A stretch of 64,000 nt of DNA from an uncultured bacterium (GTDB lineage Bacteria; Bacillota; Clostridia; Oscillospirales; Oscillospiraceae): positions 19,099-83,098 of the forward strand of contig CAMTMC010000009.1 of assembly GCA_947073515.1 (NCBI GenBank), given 5' to 3'. Below, one piece after another: positions 44,471 to 54,394 of the stretch. Both the position numbers and the translations under genes were made by a program. The notes under the pieces were generated by a model that saw only the letters and a list, made by a program, of their open reading frames with translations, was not told the DNA's origin and made no database searches. Each line of letters starts with the position of its first letter. Position 1 is the first letter of the stretch.

Positions 44471-46345
44471 TTAGTCTTGATAGGGGGCCAGTTCCTCACA
44501 GCCGGGGTCCTCAAAGACCTTGGAGAACATCTCGGCGTCCATGGTCTCGTGGTCCAGCAGGTACTTGGCGGTGATCTCCAGCTCCTTCCGGCACTGGGTC
44601 AAAATCTCCTCGCACCGGGCCAGGGCCTCGTCCACGATCCCCTTGACCTCCTGGTCAATCTGCCCGGCCACCTCCTCAGAGTAAGTCCTGGTCTGGGCCA
44701 TGGAGCGGCCGATGAAGATCTCGCCGCTCTCGCTGCCGTAGGAGATGGTACCCAGCCGCTGGCTCATGCCGTACTTGGTGACCATGGACCGGGCGATCTC
44801 AGAGGCCTTTTGAATGTCGCTGGACGCCCCGGTGGAGATATCCCCCAGCACCAGCCGCTCCGCCGCCCGGCCGCCCAGGCAGACGGCGATCCGCTCCTTC
44901 AGCTCCCGCTGGGACAGATAGACCTTGTCCTCGTTGGGCAGGGAGATGGTCATGCCGCCCGCGGGCCCCCGGGGGACGATGGTAATCTGGTGGACCGGGT
45001 CCTGGGTGGGCAGCTGATGGATCACCACGGCGTGGCCCGCCTCGTGGTAGGCGGTGAGCCGCCGGGCCTGCTCTGTCACCACCCGGCTGCGCTTCTCCGG
45101 CCCGGCGATGACCTTCAGCATGGCCTGGCGCAGGTCGTCCATAGCGATAAACCGCTTGTCCTGGCGGGCGGCCAGCAGGGCCGCCTCGTTGAGCAGGTTC
45201 TCCAGGTCGGCCCCGGTAAAGCCGGCGGTGGCCTTGGCGATGTCCCGTAGGACCACGTCCTCAGCCAGGGGCTTCTGCCTGGCGTGGACCCGCAGGATCT
45301 CCTCCCGGCCCTTGATGTCGGGCAGCCCCACATAGATCTGCCGGTCAAAGCGGCCGGGCCGCAGGAGGGCCGGGTCCAGGATGTCCTGGCGGTTGGTGGC
45401 GGCCAGGACAATGACCCCCTCGTTGGAGCCAAAGCCGTCCATCTCCACCAGCAGCTGGTTCAAGGTCTGCTCCCGCTCGTCGTGGCCGCCGCCCAGCCCG
45501 GCGCCCCGTTGGCGGCCCACGGCGTCAATCTCGTCGATAAACACAATGGCCGGGGCCTCCTTTTTCGCCTGGTCAAACAGGTCCCGCACCCGGCTGGCGC
45601 CCACGCCCACATAGAGCTCCACAAAATCAGAGCCGGAGATGGACAGGAAGTGGACCCCCGCCTCCCCGGCCACGGCCTTGGCAATGAGGGTCTTGCCGGT
45701 GCCCGGCGGGCCCACCAGCAGCACCCCTTTGGGGATGCGGGCCCCCAGGCCGGTGAACTTTCTGGGGTCCCGGAGGAATTCCACAATCTCCTGGAGCTCC
45801 TCCTTCTCCTCGTCTGCCCCCGCCACATCGGCGAAGGTGACCTTTTTGGCCTGATCGGACAGGGTGCGGGTGCGGGCGTGGCCAAAGCGGGAGGCCCCCG
45901 GGGCCCCGCCGCCTCCGCCGCTGGCGCCCCGCTGGCGGAACATGAGGAACCAGAACAGCATCAGCACCGCCACCGCCACCAGATAGGGGATCATGCCAAA
46001 CCACCAGGCGCTCTCCACCCCTGGAGGATAGTCGTACCCCTTCAGCACGCCGGAGGCCAGCTGCTCATCCACCAGCTCTCTCATGTCGCTGTAGAAGATA
46101 TAGGGGCTGGCCACCTGGTAGGTGAGGGACGAGGTTCCCTCCTCCCCCTGTCCCCGCAGGGTGAGGGTGAGGGTATTCCCCTTCAGGGTAAAGTACTCTA
46201 CCCTCTCCTGGGCGAAGAGGGCGCGGATCTGGCTGTATACCGGGGCGTTGTTCCGGTCCAGCTCCTGGAGAGTGGTAAAGGTGAGCGCGGCCATCATCAG
46301 GAGCAGGAGCCCCAGGATGACATCACGGGGACTGAAGCGTCTCAT
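44471..46345 (-). CDS. ftsH: ATP-dependent membrane zinc protease FtsH
   Basis: A 624-residue AAA protease. Two N-terminal helices flank an external domain. AAA motifs are Walker [14 protein letters not shown], Walker [14 protein letters not shown] and pore loop [17 protein letters not shown]. The protease site is [11 protein letters not shown] with the zinc ligands in the HExxH. The start ATG is placed after AAAGGAAC, two codons inside the longest frame. It removes damaged membrane proteins. Last gene of the gdpP-rplI-dnaB-tilS-hpt unit; tilS-hpt-ftsH order is widely conserved in Bacillota. Confidence 0.96.
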   Translation of the reverse strand: MRRFSPRDVILGLLLLMMAALTFTTLQELDRNNAPVYSQIRALFAQERVEYFTLKGNTLTLTLRGQGEEGTSSLTYQVASPYIFYSDMRELVDEQLASGVLKGYDYPPGVESAWWFGMIPYLVAVAVLMLFWFLMFRQRGASGGGGGAPGASRFGHARTRTLSDQAKKVTFADVAGADEEKEELQEIVEFLRDPRKFTGLGARIPKGVLLVGPPGTGKTLIAKAVAGEAGVHFLSISGSDFVELYVGVGASRVRDLFDQAKKEAPAIVFIDEIDAVGRQRGAGLGGGHDEREQTLNQLLVEMDGFGSNEGVIVLAATNRQDILDPALLRPGRFDRQIYVGLPDIKGREEILRVHARQKPLAEDVVLRDIAKATAGFTGADLENLLNEAALLAARQDKRFIAMDDLRQAMLKVIAGPEKRSRVVTEQARRLTAYHEAGHAVVIHQLPTQDPVHQITIVPRGPAGGMTISLPNEDKVYLSQRELKERIAVCLGGRAAERLVLGDISTGASSDIQKASEIARSMVTKYGMSQRLGTISYGSESGEIFIGRSMAQTRTYSEEVAGQIDQEVKGIVDEALARCEEILTQCRKELEITAKYLLDHETMDAEMFSKVFEDPGCEELAPYQD

Positions 46346-46411
46346 AGGCAAAAGTTCCTTTCGGGCGGAGGGCGGCGGCCAAACCGGGCGCTGGCGGGGT
46401 TTGAGCAGGCC

Positions 46412-46966
46412 CTAGCCTCCGTATACTTCCGGTTTCAAAACACCGATGTAGGGCAGATTGCGGTATTTCTCGGCGTAATCCAAGCCATACCCAACCACAA
46501 AGTCGTCGGGGACAGTGAAGCCCCGGTAGTGCAGCTCCACCGGCTTCACCCGCCGCTCCGGCTTGTCCAGCAGGGCGCACAGGCGGATGGAAGCGGGGTG
46601 GCGGTTCTCCAAAATTCTCAGCAGATAGTTCAGGGTGTTGCCGCTGTCCAGGATATCCTCCACCACCAGGATGTGCCGCCCGGTGATGTCCTCGGACAGA
46701 TCCTTTGTGATCTGCACCTGACCGCTGGAGGATGTGCCCGTCCCGTAGGAGGACACGGACATGAAGTCCAGGGTACAGGGCAGTTGGATCTCCCGGCACA
46801 GATCCGCCATAAAGATAAAGGACCCCCGGAGGACGCTGATCAGCATGATCTCCCTGCCCTCATAGTCCCGTTCGATCTCCCGGGCGATCTCAGCCACCCG
46901 GCTTTTCAGCCGCTCCTGGGTAAAGAGCACCCGCTGAATATCCTGTTCCATCATACTCGGTTTCAT
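46412..46966 (-). CDS. hpt: Hypoxanthine-guanine phosphoribosyltransferase
   Basis: A 184-residue purine-salvage enzyme. The PRPP loop is ILVVEDILDSGNTLNYLL; the base-binding part is DKPERRVKPVELHYRGF. It makes IMP and GMP from hypoxanthine or guanine plus PRPP. Its ATG overlaps the tilS stop (ATGA), so the first Met is taken. In the tilS-hpt-ftsH cluster. Confidence 0.95.
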   Translation of the reverse strand: MKPSMMEQDIQRVLFTQERLKSRVAEIAREIERDYEGREIMLISVLRGSFIFMADLCREIQLPCTLDFMSVSSYGTGTSSSGQVQITKDLSEDITGRHILVVEDILDSGNTLNYLLRILENRHPASIRLCALLDKPERRVKPVELHYRGFTVPDDFVVGYGLDYAEKYRNLPYIGVLKPEVYGG

Positions 46967-48363
46967 TCCTTCCTATCCCTCAAAAGCGGGAATACGGTGA
47001 TATGCCAAGCCTGTTCCCCCCGCCGGGGCAGACTCCTCTGATCCGGCCCCACACCGGCCACGGCGGCCACCTGGCCGTCCATTTGGAAAACCGGCAGGGT
47101 GTCCCGCTGGATTCGAGGAATTTTCAAGTCAATCATCCATTTTTTCACGGTTTTTCCGGGACGCCCCATCAGGGTCAGCCGGTCGCCAACCTGCCTTGTC
47201 CGTAGCTCTATGCTCCCGCTCCCGTCCAGCCAGAACTCGAAGGGCCCCTGGGGCTGGCCGGTGTAGGCCTCCTCCTGGCAGAGGATACGCCAGGGGCCAA
47301 AGTCCCGCTCCCCCGGCGCGGGCATAGGCCCCGCCTCGGGAACGGCCCGCTCCTCTCTCGGGGCCAGCACCAGAGCGCCGTACTCCCGGCGGGCGGTGTA
47401 CCCCTTGGGCAGATCCACCTGTCCGGAGGGCTTTGTTCCCCGGCACAGGGCCAGCAGGGCATTGAGGTGGACGGCGGCGCAGTCCTTGCCCTCCCCGCAG
47501 AGCCGGCCCAGCAGCAGCCGCAGGGCCCGGATAGCGATCGGCCCCTCGGCCCCGGCGATCTCCGCCGCCGGGATCATAAGCTCCCGGCCCCGGAATTCCG
47601 CCTGTCCAGCGATTTTCCGGGCCAGATTGGTGAGGCAGGCCTCGTCCGCCCGCAGGGAGGCGGCGGTGTCCGCCGCCCGGGCCAGCAGGCCCGGGGAGAT
47701 CTCCTCCAGCACCGGGATCACCTGGTGCCGGACACGGTTGCGGGCGTAGTCGTCACTGGCGTTGGTGCTGTCCTCCACGTGGGGCAGGCCCCGGTAGGCC
47801 AGGTAATCCTCCACCTCCTGCCGCCCGGTGGTGAGCAGGGGCCGGATAATGTTCCCCCGGGCCGGGGGAATCCCCCCCAGCCCCCGCAGGCCCGTCCCCC
47901 GGGCCAGGTTGAACAGCATGGTCTCCACGTTGTCGTTGGCGGTGTGGGCGGTGGCGATCCGGTCCGCCCCGATCTCCCCGGCGGTCCTCTGAAGGAAGCT
48001 ATACCGCAGATCCCGGCCCGCCTCCTCCAGGCAGATACCCCGGGCCTTGGCCTCCCCGGCCACGTCCCCGGAGCCAATATACAGCTCCACGGCGGGGAGC
48101 GTCCCGCCGTCCCCCAGCCGCTGGGGGCCGCAGCACAGCCGGACGAACTGGGCCACAAATTCCTGATCCCGGCTGGCCTCCTCCCCCCGCAGCTGGTGGT
48201 TGAAGTGGGCGGCGGAGAGGGTAAAAAATTTTTTCTCCCGCAGATGGTACAGGGCGTGGAGCAGGCACACCGAGTCCGCCCCGCCGGACACGGCGCACAG
48301 CACATGGCTGCCCGCCGGGATCAGGTCCAGCGCCCCGATGAAGTTTTCCATGGATCTCAGCAT
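46963..48363 (-). CDS. tilS: tRNA(Ile)-lysidine synthase TilS
   Basis: A 466-residue enzyme that makes lysidine at C34 of tRNA-Ile(CAU). The ATP pyrophosphatase motif is LCAVSGGADSVCLLHAL. The N-terminal domain continues with HFNHQLRGEEASRDQEFV. A C-terminal TilS domain near residue 390 ends with RQVGDRLTLMGRPGKTVKKW. The start is the ATG after AAGGGG; the longer frame overlaps dnaB with no RBS. Ends in a four-base overlap with hpt. Confidence 0.95.
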   Translation of the reverse strand: MLRSMENFIGALDLIPAGSHVLCAVSGGADSVCLLHALYHLREKKFFTLSAAHFNHQLRGEEASRDQEFVAQFVRLCCGPQRLGDGGTLPAVELYIGSGDVAGEAKARGICLEEAGRDLRYSFLQRTAGEIGADRIATAHTANDNVETMLFNLARGTGLRGLGGIPPARGNIIRPLLTTGRQEVEDYLAYRGLPHVEDSTNASDDYARNRVRHQVIPVLEEISPGLLARAADTAASLRADEACLTNLARKIAGQAEFRGRELMIPAAEIAGAEGPIAIRALRLLLGRLCGEGKDCAAVHLNALLALCRGTKPSGQVDLPKGYTARREYGALVLAPREERAVPEAGPMPAPGERDFGPWRILCQEEAYTGQPQGPFEFWLDGSGSIELRTRQVGDRLTLMGRPGKTVKKWMIDLKIPRIQRDTLPVFQMDGQVAAVAGVGPDQRSLPRRGEQAWHITVFPLLRDRKE

Positions 48364-48421
48364 AGCAGACCCCTTAATTCCGGATACGGCGGCCGCTGAG
48401 GGCCTGTCCTCACCCAGGCCC

Positions 48422-49777
48422 TCACTCCTCCCGCCGCCACTCCATATCAGTGAAGGTGGTGAACTCAGGGGTCCATTGCAGCTCAATGGTCCCCGTCTCC
48501 CCGTGGCGGTTTTTGGCGATGATGCACTCCGCCAAATTGGGGTTCTCCGTGTCCCGGTTGTAGTAGCCCTCCCGGTAGAGGAAGAGCACGATGTCGGCGT
48601 CCTGCTCAATGGCGCCGGATTCCCGCAGGTCGGACAGCATAGGCCGCTTGTCGGTGCGGCTCTCGTTGGCCCGGGAGAGCTGGGACAGGCACAGCACCGG
48701 CACGTTCAGCTCCTTGGCCATGATTTTCAGGCTCCGGGAGATGTCGGACACCACCTGCTGGCGGTTCTCCCCCCGGCTGCCCGACTTGCCCCCGGCGGAC
48801 TGCATCAGCTGGAGGTAGTCGATGATAATCAGGCCCAGATCCTCCACCCGGCGGCACTTGGCCAGGATGTCCGCCACGGTGACGGTAGAGTCGTCATCAA
48901 TGAGGATGGTGGACTTGTTCAGGGAGTCGGCGGCGGCGGCCACGCTCTCCCAGTCCTCCTCGGTGAGCTTTCCCGTCACCAGCTTCTTGTTGTCCACAAA
49001 GCACTCGCTGGAAATCAGCCGCAGGGCCAGCTGTTCCCGGCTCATCTCCAGAGAGAAGAAGGCCACTTTCTTTCCCGACCGCTTGCCCGCGTCCAGCAGG
49101 ATGTTCAGGGCCATGGAGGTCTTGCCCATGCCCGGCCGGGCAGCCAGCAGGATCAGGTCGGAGTTGTTCAGTCCCGAGATGGCCCGGTCCAAATCCCGCA
49201 GGCCGGTGGACATGCCGGGGATCACCTGGTCGCTGGCGGCCAGCTCCCCCAGCCGGTCGTACACGTCGATGAGCACGGCGGAGATGGGGGTCAGCCCCCG
49301 GGCGGCCCGGCCCTGGCGGATGGCGTAGATCCGCTGCTCGGCGGCCTCCAGCACGTCCTGGCCGGTGTCCGTCCCCTGCTGGATCAGGGCGGCCAGCTCC
49401 CCCGCCGCCTCCGCCACCCGGCGCAGCAGGGTCTTGTCCCGGATGATCTCAATGTACTCTTTGACGTTGGCCGCTGTGGGCGTGGTGTCCATCAGCTGGA
49501 GGATATACCCCCGGGACAGGTTTTCGTCGTAATAGCCGTTCTGCTTCATGTTCTCCAGCACCGTCACCGGGTCAATGGTGAGGGAGTAGTTGAACATGGA
49601 GTAGATGGTCTCGTAGATCTCAATATTCTGCCGGAGGTAGAAGTCCTCCGGCCGCAGCTTGTCGATGACCTCCGGCACGCACCGGGGATCAATGAGCATC
49701 GAGCCCAGCACCGCCTGCTCCGCCTCCACGGAGTGGGGCAGCTGTCTCAACAGCAGTTCATCCTGGTCAAGGGCCAA
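48422..49777 (-). CDS. dnaB: Replicative DNA helicase DnaB
   Basis: A 451-residue helicase. The N-terminal domain starts LPHSVEAEQAVLGSML and the RecA-like motor has Walker A in ARPGMGKTSMALN with LGLIIIDYLQLM for Walker B. RRENRQQVVSDISRSLK-like residues follow. The TTG start fits AGGAGG at eight bases; a GTG three codons earlier is on the RBS. Downstream of rplI, as in many Bacillota. Confidence 0.96.
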   Translation of the reverse strand: MALDQDELLLRQLPHSVEAEQAVLGSMLIDPRCVPEVIDKLRPEDFYLRQNIEIYETIYSMFNYSLTIDPVTVLENMKQNGYYDENLSRGYILQLMDTTPTAANVKEYIEIIRDKTLLRRVAEAAGELAALIQQGTDTGQDVLEAAEQRIYAIRQGRAARGLTPISAVLIDVYDRLGELAASDQVIPGMSTGLRDLDRAISGLNNSDLILLAARPGMGKTSMALNILLDAGKRSGKKVAFFSLEMSREQLALRLISSECFVDNKKLVTGKLTEEDWESVAAAADSLNKSTILIDDDSTVTVADILAKCRRVEDLGLIIIDYLQLMQSAGGKSGSRGENRQQVVSDISRSLKIMAKELNVPVLCLSQLSRANESRTDKRPMLSDLRESGAIEQDADIVLFLYREGYYNRDTENPNLAECIIAKNRHGETGTIELQWTPEFTTFTDMEWRREE

Positions 49778-49868
49778 AGAGGTCACCTCCTGGGGAGTAG
49801 GGCAAGGGCGATGCCCTTGCCTTTTCGCGCGGACGGCAATCTAACGGGGAAAGGGCCCCGTTAGCGGA

Positions 49869-50315
49869 TTACCCCTCCGCCACCACCACATTGACGGCGC
49901 CCACCACCTCATAGCCCAGCTTGGCCTTGATGGCGTAGCTGCCGCAGGACTTGATGGGCTCATCCAGTACCAGCTTGGCCTTGGGGATGTTCACGCCGTG
50001 CTGGGCGGCCAGGGCCTCCGACACCTCCTTGGCGGTGACGGCGCCGAACAGGCGCCCCCCCTCGCCGGCCTTGGCGTGGATCTTCACCATCAGCCCCTCC
50101 AGCTGCTTGGCGGTGGCCTCGGCCTCGGCCTTCTCCGCCGCCTCCTGGGCCTTCTTGGCCTTCTCCTGCTGCTTCATGGTGTTCAGGTTCTCGGCGGTGG
50201 CGATGACCGCCAGCTTCTTGGGCAGGAGGAAGTTCCGGGCGTACCCGTCGGAGACCTCCACCAGCTGGCCTTTCTTCCCCTGGCCCCGCACGTCCTGCTG
50301 TAAAATCACTTTCAT
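49869..50315 (-). CDS. rplI: 50S ribosomal protein L9
   Basis: A 148-residue L9. N-terminal GQGKKGQLVEVSDGYARNFL-type motif (KGQ-VEVSDGYARN-LLP) and a long connecting helix rich in Lys and Ala lead to the C-terminal domain (GGRLFGAVTAKEVSEAL). The ATG is preceded by GAGAAAGGAAG. Sits between a small unknown gene and dnaB. Confidence 0.96.
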   Translation of the reverse strand: MKVILQQDVRGQGKKGQLVEVSDGYARNFLLPKKLAVIATAENLNTMKQQEKAKKAQEAAEKAEAEATAKQLEGLMVKIHAKAGEGGRLFGAVTAKEVSEALAAQHGVNIPKAKLVLDEPIKSCGSYAIKAKLGYEVVGAVNVVVAEG

Positions 50316-50379
50316 GGCAAATCTTCCTTTCTCAATATCAGCGCTCGCTTGGTCCATATGTTCCCATGGGCGTCCCCGC

Positions 50380-50673
50380 CTACGTCAGCTCGGGCGGCGA
50401 GGAGGCCCGCATATACTCCACCCACTGGGAAAATTCTTCCGCCCCGGAGCAGTCGAAGGCCCCGCTCCCCTGGCTGACACGGTACAGACCCTCCAGCCCG
50501 TAGGTCTGGAGCAGGTAGTCCCACCCCTCTCCAGAGATCGTGGCGAACATCACCTGGCAGTGGTCCAGCAGCTCCCGCACACGCTCCGGGTCTCCCAGCT
50601 CCTCCTCGGTATAGATGGTGCCCACCGGTTCCGGCAGCTGGCCCCAGGCCAAAATCTTGGTGTCCCAATCCAC
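50380..50673 (-). CDS. Small protein of unknown function between gdpP and rplI
   Basis: A 97-residue acidic soluble protein starting at GTG, seven bases after the gdpP stop. The sequence (DWDTKILAWGQLPEPVGTIY, LLDHCQVMFATISGEGWDYL) shows no membrane helix and no known motif, but its composition is protein-like and it sits in the housekeeping operon. Its function is not known. Confidence 0.6.
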   Translation of the reverse strand: MDWDTKILAWGQLPEPVGTIYTEEELGDPERVRELLDHCQVMFATISGEGWDYLLQTYGLEGLYRVSQGSGAFDCSGAEEFSQWVEYMRASSPPELT

Positions 50674-50679
50674 GGCCTG

Positions 50680-52662
50680 TCACCCCGCCAGATACTGGTC
50701 AATGGCCTGAGCCAGGGCCTGGGCCACCTGCTCCACGCTCTGTCCCGTAATCTGCCCGCCGGCGGCGGCGGCGTTGCCCCCGCCGCCCAGCTTCTCCAGG
50801 ATCACCTGCACGTTGGTATCCCCCATGGACCGGCCGGAGATGTTCACCCGCTCCCCGTCGGGGGAGATGACGAAGGAGGTGTCAATCCCGATGATGTTCA
50901 GCAGCTCGTCCGCCGCCTGGGCGGCGGTCACCCGGCCCACCGGCTGCTCGGCCACCGCAATGGCGATGCTGTCCCGGTAGAGCTTGGCGTTCTGGATGAT
51001 GGAGTACTTGGCGATGGTGCCCGCCAGGTCGTTCTGAAAGAGCTTCTTGACCTCGGCGGTGTCGGCGCCGGAGCGGCGCAGGAAGGCCGCCGCCTCAAAG
51101 GTCCGGCCGCCGGTGCGCATGGTGAAGTTTTTGGTGTCCAGCACAATGCCCGCCAGCAGGGCCTCCGCCTCCGCCCGGAGGAGGTGGTTGGGCTCAATGA
51201 TATATTGCAGCAGCTCCGTGACCAGCTCCGAGGCGGAGGAGGCGTAGGGCTCGTGGTAGTTGAGGGCCGCCCCCTCGATATAGGTGGCCGCCCGGCGGTG
51301 GTGGTCGATCACCGCCACCCGGTTGCAGGACTCCAGCACCTCCAGGGCCTGGACCTGCTCGGGCCGGTTGGTGTCCACCACCACCACCAGGGACCGGGTG
51401 TCGGCGATGAGCAGGGCCTCCTGGGGCAGGAGGAAACAGTCCTGATACTCGGGCAGGGCCGCCAGCTTATCCATCAGCTCCTGGGCGGGGCCGGCGCTCT
51501 GCTCCCGGATGATGTGGGCGGGCACGCCATTTTTCCGGCACAGGGCGCACACGCCGGCGGCGGCGCCCACCGCGTCGTTGTCCGGGGCCTTGTGGCCCAT
51601 GATGAACACCTGAGAGGAATCGGAGATCAGGGAGGACAGGGCGCTGGCCATCACCCGGCTCTTGACCTTGGTGCGCTTCTCCGCCTCCTTGGACCGCCCC
51701 CCGTAAAACTCAAAGGTAAACTTGTTCCGGATCACCGCCTGGTCGCCCCCCCGGGACAGGGCCATGTCGATGGACAGGTTGGCGAAGGACAGCAGCTCCC
51801 GGTAGCTGTCCCCGTCCTTGCCGATGCCGATGGACAGGGAGGCGTTGATGCCGCTGGGGTTGGTCACCTGGTGGATGGTGTCCAGGATCTCAAACTTGCC
51901 CTGCGCGAATTTGGCCAGGTGCCGCTCCTCGCAGATGAACAGATAGCGCTCCCGCTGGTAGCGGCGCAGCAGGCCGCCGCTCTCGGCCACCCACTCCTCC
52001 AGCCGCTTGTCGATCTCCGCCAGGATGCTGGACCGCTCATTTTCCGTCAGGTGCTTCGTCAGATCCTCGTAGTTGTCGATGAGCAGCACCGCCGCCACCG
52101 GCCGGGTCGCCTGGAACTGGTCCCGGATCTGGCCCAGCTCGGTGATGTCCACCCAGTAGGTGGTGGCCAGGAAGCCGCCGGTGCGCCCTCCCGTGCGGGC
52201 CAGATGGCCAAAGACCAGGAAGCGCCGGCCGGCGTACTCCATCTCGTCGGGACACTCGTTCTTGCCCTCCATCAGCCACCGGGTGTCAAACCCGGGGATC
52301 AGCGAGGACAGCTTGGAGTCGTACAGCTGCTCCCGCTGGCCGCTGAGCCGGAGGAAGCGCTCGTTGGTCCAGATGACGTCGCCGCTCTCCGGCCGGAACA
52401 GCACCATGGGCAGCGGGGAGTTGAGCATGGTGTCCTTGGTGGCGCTGTCCACATTGCCGGTAAAGCTGTCCAGATATTTGCTGATCTCCTTCCGGCGGCG
52501 GCGGTCCTGTTCCCGGCTGTACAGGGCAATACAGGCCACTATGGCCAGCTCCAGCCCCGCCAGCGGCAGGGAGAACAGGCCGGACAGCAGGGCAAACAGG
52601 AGCAGGCACGCGAAGTAGAGCCCAAAACTGGGCTGTAGCAGCTGATTCAATTTCCGATTCAC
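50680..52662 (-). CDS. gdpP: Cyclic-di-AMP phosphodiesterase GdpP
   Basis: A 660-residue membrane phosphodiesterase. Order: two helices (LYFACLLLFALLSGLFSLPL, then AGLELAIVACIALYS), a PAS-type domain (VLFRPESGDVIWTNERFL), a degenerate GGDEF domain (LLIDNYEDLTKHLTENERSS) and DHH/DHHA1 domains. The DHH block holds MGHKAPDNDAVGAAAG, VVVDTNRPEQVQ and VAVIDHHRRAATYI. DHHA1 ends at VNISGRSMGDTNVQVI and GGGGNAAAAGG. It hydrolyses c-di-AMP and so sets wall and potassium balance. The start GTG follows AAGGGGGG at six bases. First gene of the gdpP-to-ftsH unit. Confidence 0.95.
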   Translation of the reverse strand: MNRKLNQLLQPSFGLYFACLLLFALLSGLFSLPLAGLELAIVACIALYSREQDRRRRKEISKYLDSFTGNVDSATKDTMLNSPLPMVLFRPESGDVIWTNERFLRLSGQREQLYDSKLSSLIPGFDTRWLMEGKNECPDEMEYAGRRFLVFGHLARTGGRTGGFLATTYWVDITELGQIRDQFQATRPVAAVLLIDNYEDLTKHLTENERSSILAEIDKRLEEWVAESGGLLRRYQRERYLFICEERHLAKFAQGKFEILDTIHQVTNPSGINASLSIGIGKDGDSYRELLSFANLSIDMALSRGGDQAVIRNKFTFEFYGGRSKEAEKRTKVKSRVMASALSSLISDSSQVFIMGHKAPDNDAVGAAAGVCALCRKNGVPAHIIREQSAGPAQELMDKLAALPEYQDCFLLPQEALLIADTRSLVVVVDTNRPEQVQALEVLESCNRVAVIDHHRRAATYIEGAALNYHEPYASSASELVTELLQYIIEPNHLLRAEAEALLAGIVLDTKNFTMRTGGRTFEAAAFLRRSGADTAEVKKLFQNDLAGTIAKYSIIQNAKLYRDSIAIAVAEQPVGRVTAAQAADELLNIIGIDTSFVISPDGERVNISGRSMGDTNVQVILEKLGGGGNAAAAGGQITGQSVEQVAQALAQAIDQYLAG

Positions 52663-52955
52663 GGAAATCCCCCCCTTTCCCTCGCCGAGGGAATAAGACT
52701 CCACAGTAAAGGTATTTTATTATAGCAAAATACCAGAGGAAAAACAAGGCCTTGGCGGGGGAAAAGCAAAAGGATCCGGCAAAATTCCGCCCCCCTGTAA
52801 AATCCCGCCGCCCTAAGTTGTACGGGAACGTGCACATATCCCGCCCCGCCCGGCATATACTGATACGTATGTCTAAGAAGCTGTACCAATCGCCTCAGCC
52901 CAGAGCTTCACGGCGAATGGTACAGTTTCTAAATTTACATTGGGAGGAATCACTG

Positions 52956-53063
52956 ATGCGAGACGAAACCATCCTGCTGCCCATCCCCATCCCCGCCCCC
53001 CGGAGGGGCGACCTGGACGACCTGATCTTCCAGGAGGAGGGCTGGCTGGTCAGCGACAGGTAA
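52956..53063 (+). CDS. 35-residue peptide upstream of prfB
   Basis: A short frame with a strong RBS (GGGAGGAA, six bases) encodes RDETILLPIPIPAPRRGD followed by an acidic tail and WLVSDR. A terminator follows at once. It has no known relative that I can name. The good RBS and the terminator suggest a real expressed peptide; it could also be a leader for prfB. Confidence 0.5.
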   Translation: MRDETILLPIPIPAPRRGDLDDLIFQEEGWLVSDR

Positions 53064-53066
53064 CGG

Positions 53067-53091
53067 GCCGTCCCGGCGGGGACGGCCTTTT
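53067..53091 (+). terminator. Terminator after the 35-residue peptide
   Basis: GGCCGTCCC and GGGACGGCC around CGGC, then TTTT, ahead of the prfB start. Confidence 0.7.
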
Positions 53092-53176
53092 CACGGCGGC
53101 CTGCGGCTACCCCCTTTACATTTTCCGCCGCGTCATATATAATAGCGGGGAATCGGAAAGAAAGTGTGGGACATTT

Positions 53177-54301
53177 ATGCTCCAATTTGACGAATATAAG
53201 GTAAAGCTGAACAACCTCTCCCCCGCCCTGGAGGAGCTGGCCCAGGCCCTGGACCTGGAGGGCGCCGAGCGGGAGCTGGATATGCTCCAGGCCGAGTCCG
53301 CCGCCGACGGCTTCTGGGACAATCTGGCCAAGGCCCAGAAGATCCAGCAGCGGATCAAGGGCCTGCAGGACAAGGTGGACGGCCAGAAACGCCGCCAGGG
53401 CCAGTGGGACGACCTGATGGCCCTGTGCGAGATGGGCAACGAGTTTGAGGACCTGTCCCTCCTGCCCGAGCTGGAGGAGGGCTTCTTAAAGCTGGAGGGG
53501 GACATGGAGACCGCCCGGCTGGAGACCCTGCTCACCGGCGAGTACGACCGCTCCAACGTGATCTTGACCATCCACGCCGGCGCCGGCGGCACCGAGGCCC
53601 AGGACTGGGCCTCCATGCTCTACCGGATGTACTGCCGCTGGAGCGAGCGCCACGGGTTCACCTGCCAGACCATGGATCTCCAGGAGTGCGAGGAGGCGGG
53701 GATCAAGTCGGCCACCATCATGGTGGAGGGCGTCAACGCCTACGGCTACCTCCGGGGGGAGCACGGCGTCCACCGCCTGGTGCGGGTCTCCCCCTTCGAC
53801 GCCAACGCCCGGCGGCAGACCTCCTTCGCCTCGGTGGAGGTCATGCCCGACCTGCCCGAGGACGTGGAGGTGGAGATCCGCCCCGAGGACATTGAGATGC
53901 AGGTCTACCGGGCCTCCGGCGCCGGCGGGCAGCACGTGAACAAGACCTCCTCCGCCGTCCGGCTCATCCACAAGCCCACCGGGGTGGTGGTGGCCAGCCA
54001 GCAGGAGCGCTCCCAGTTCCAGAACAAGGACAACTGTATGAAGATGCTCCGGGCCAAGCTGGTGGAGCTGCAAATGCAGGAGAAGGCGGAAAAAATCTCC
54101 GACCTGAAAGGCGTCCAGCTGAAGATCGAGTGGGGCAGCCAGATCCGCTCCTACGTCTTCATGCCCTACCAGATGGTGAAGGACAACCGCACCGCCTACG
54201 AGACCAGCAACATCGGCGCCGTGATGGACGGCGACCTGGACGGCTTTATCAACGCCTATCTCACCGCCGAGGCCACGGGAAACTGGGCCACGAAATCATA
54301 A
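53177..54301 (+). CDS. prfB: Peptide chain release factor 2
   Basis: A 374-residue RF2 that ends translation at UAA and UGA. The stop-recognition tripeptide is in VRVSPFDANARRQ, and the GGQ catalytic loop is in RASGAGGQHVNKTSSAVR. The N-terminal region LSPALEELAQALDLEGAERE passes the point where many prfB genes have a programmed +1 shift (just before an L-D-L-E block) and here reads straight through with no UGA. So the frameshift autoregulation is absent. A standard terminator follows the gene. Confidence 0.96.
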   Translation: MLQFDEYKVKLNNLSPALEELAQALDLEGAERELDMLQAESAADGFWDNLAKAQKIQQRIKGLQDKVDGQKRRQGQWDDLMALCEMGNEFEDLSLLPELEEGFLKLEGDMETARLETLLTGEYDRSNVILTIHAGAGGTEAQDWASMLYRMYCRWSERHGFTCQTMDLQECEEAGIKSATIMVEGVNAYGYLRGEHGVHRLVRVSPFDANARRQTSFASVEVMPDLPEDVEVEIRPEDIEMQVYRASGAGGQHVNKTSSAVRLIHKPTGVVVASQQERSQFQNKDNCMKMLRAKLVELQMQEKAEKISDLKGVQLKIEWGSQIRSYVFMPYQMVKDNRTAYETSNIGAVMDGDLDGFINAYLTAEATGNWATKS

Positions 54302-54314
54302 TGTTAGGTTGCCG

Positions 54315-54356
54315 AAGGGCTGTCCGCCGGGAAATCGACGGACAGCCCCTTTTTTG
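54315..54356 (+). terminator. Terminator of prfB
   Basis: GGGCTGTCCG and CGGACAGCCC around a 12-base loop, followed by CTTTTTT. Confidence 0.85.
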
Positions 54357-54358
54357 GG

Positions 54359-54388
54359 TTGACGCCCCCCGGGAAAAAGGGGTATCAT
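54359..54388 (+). promoter_or_regulatory. Promoter of structured RNA candidate
   Basis: TTGACG, 18 bases, TATCAT, with a predicted start at about 54395, exactly where the closing helix of the RNA candidate begins. Confidence 0.6.
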
Positions 54389-54394
54389 AGGCTT

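Noticed and set aside
50312..50683. Alternative frame over the small gene between gdpP and rplI
   Set aside because: Gly/Arg-rich shadow; the frame at 50380-50673 has normal composition and a good position.
49951..52638. An 895-residue plus-strand open frame opposite gdpP and rplI
   Set aside because: Shadow of high-GC codons of real minus-strand genes; low-complexity Gly/His/Gln/Leu content.
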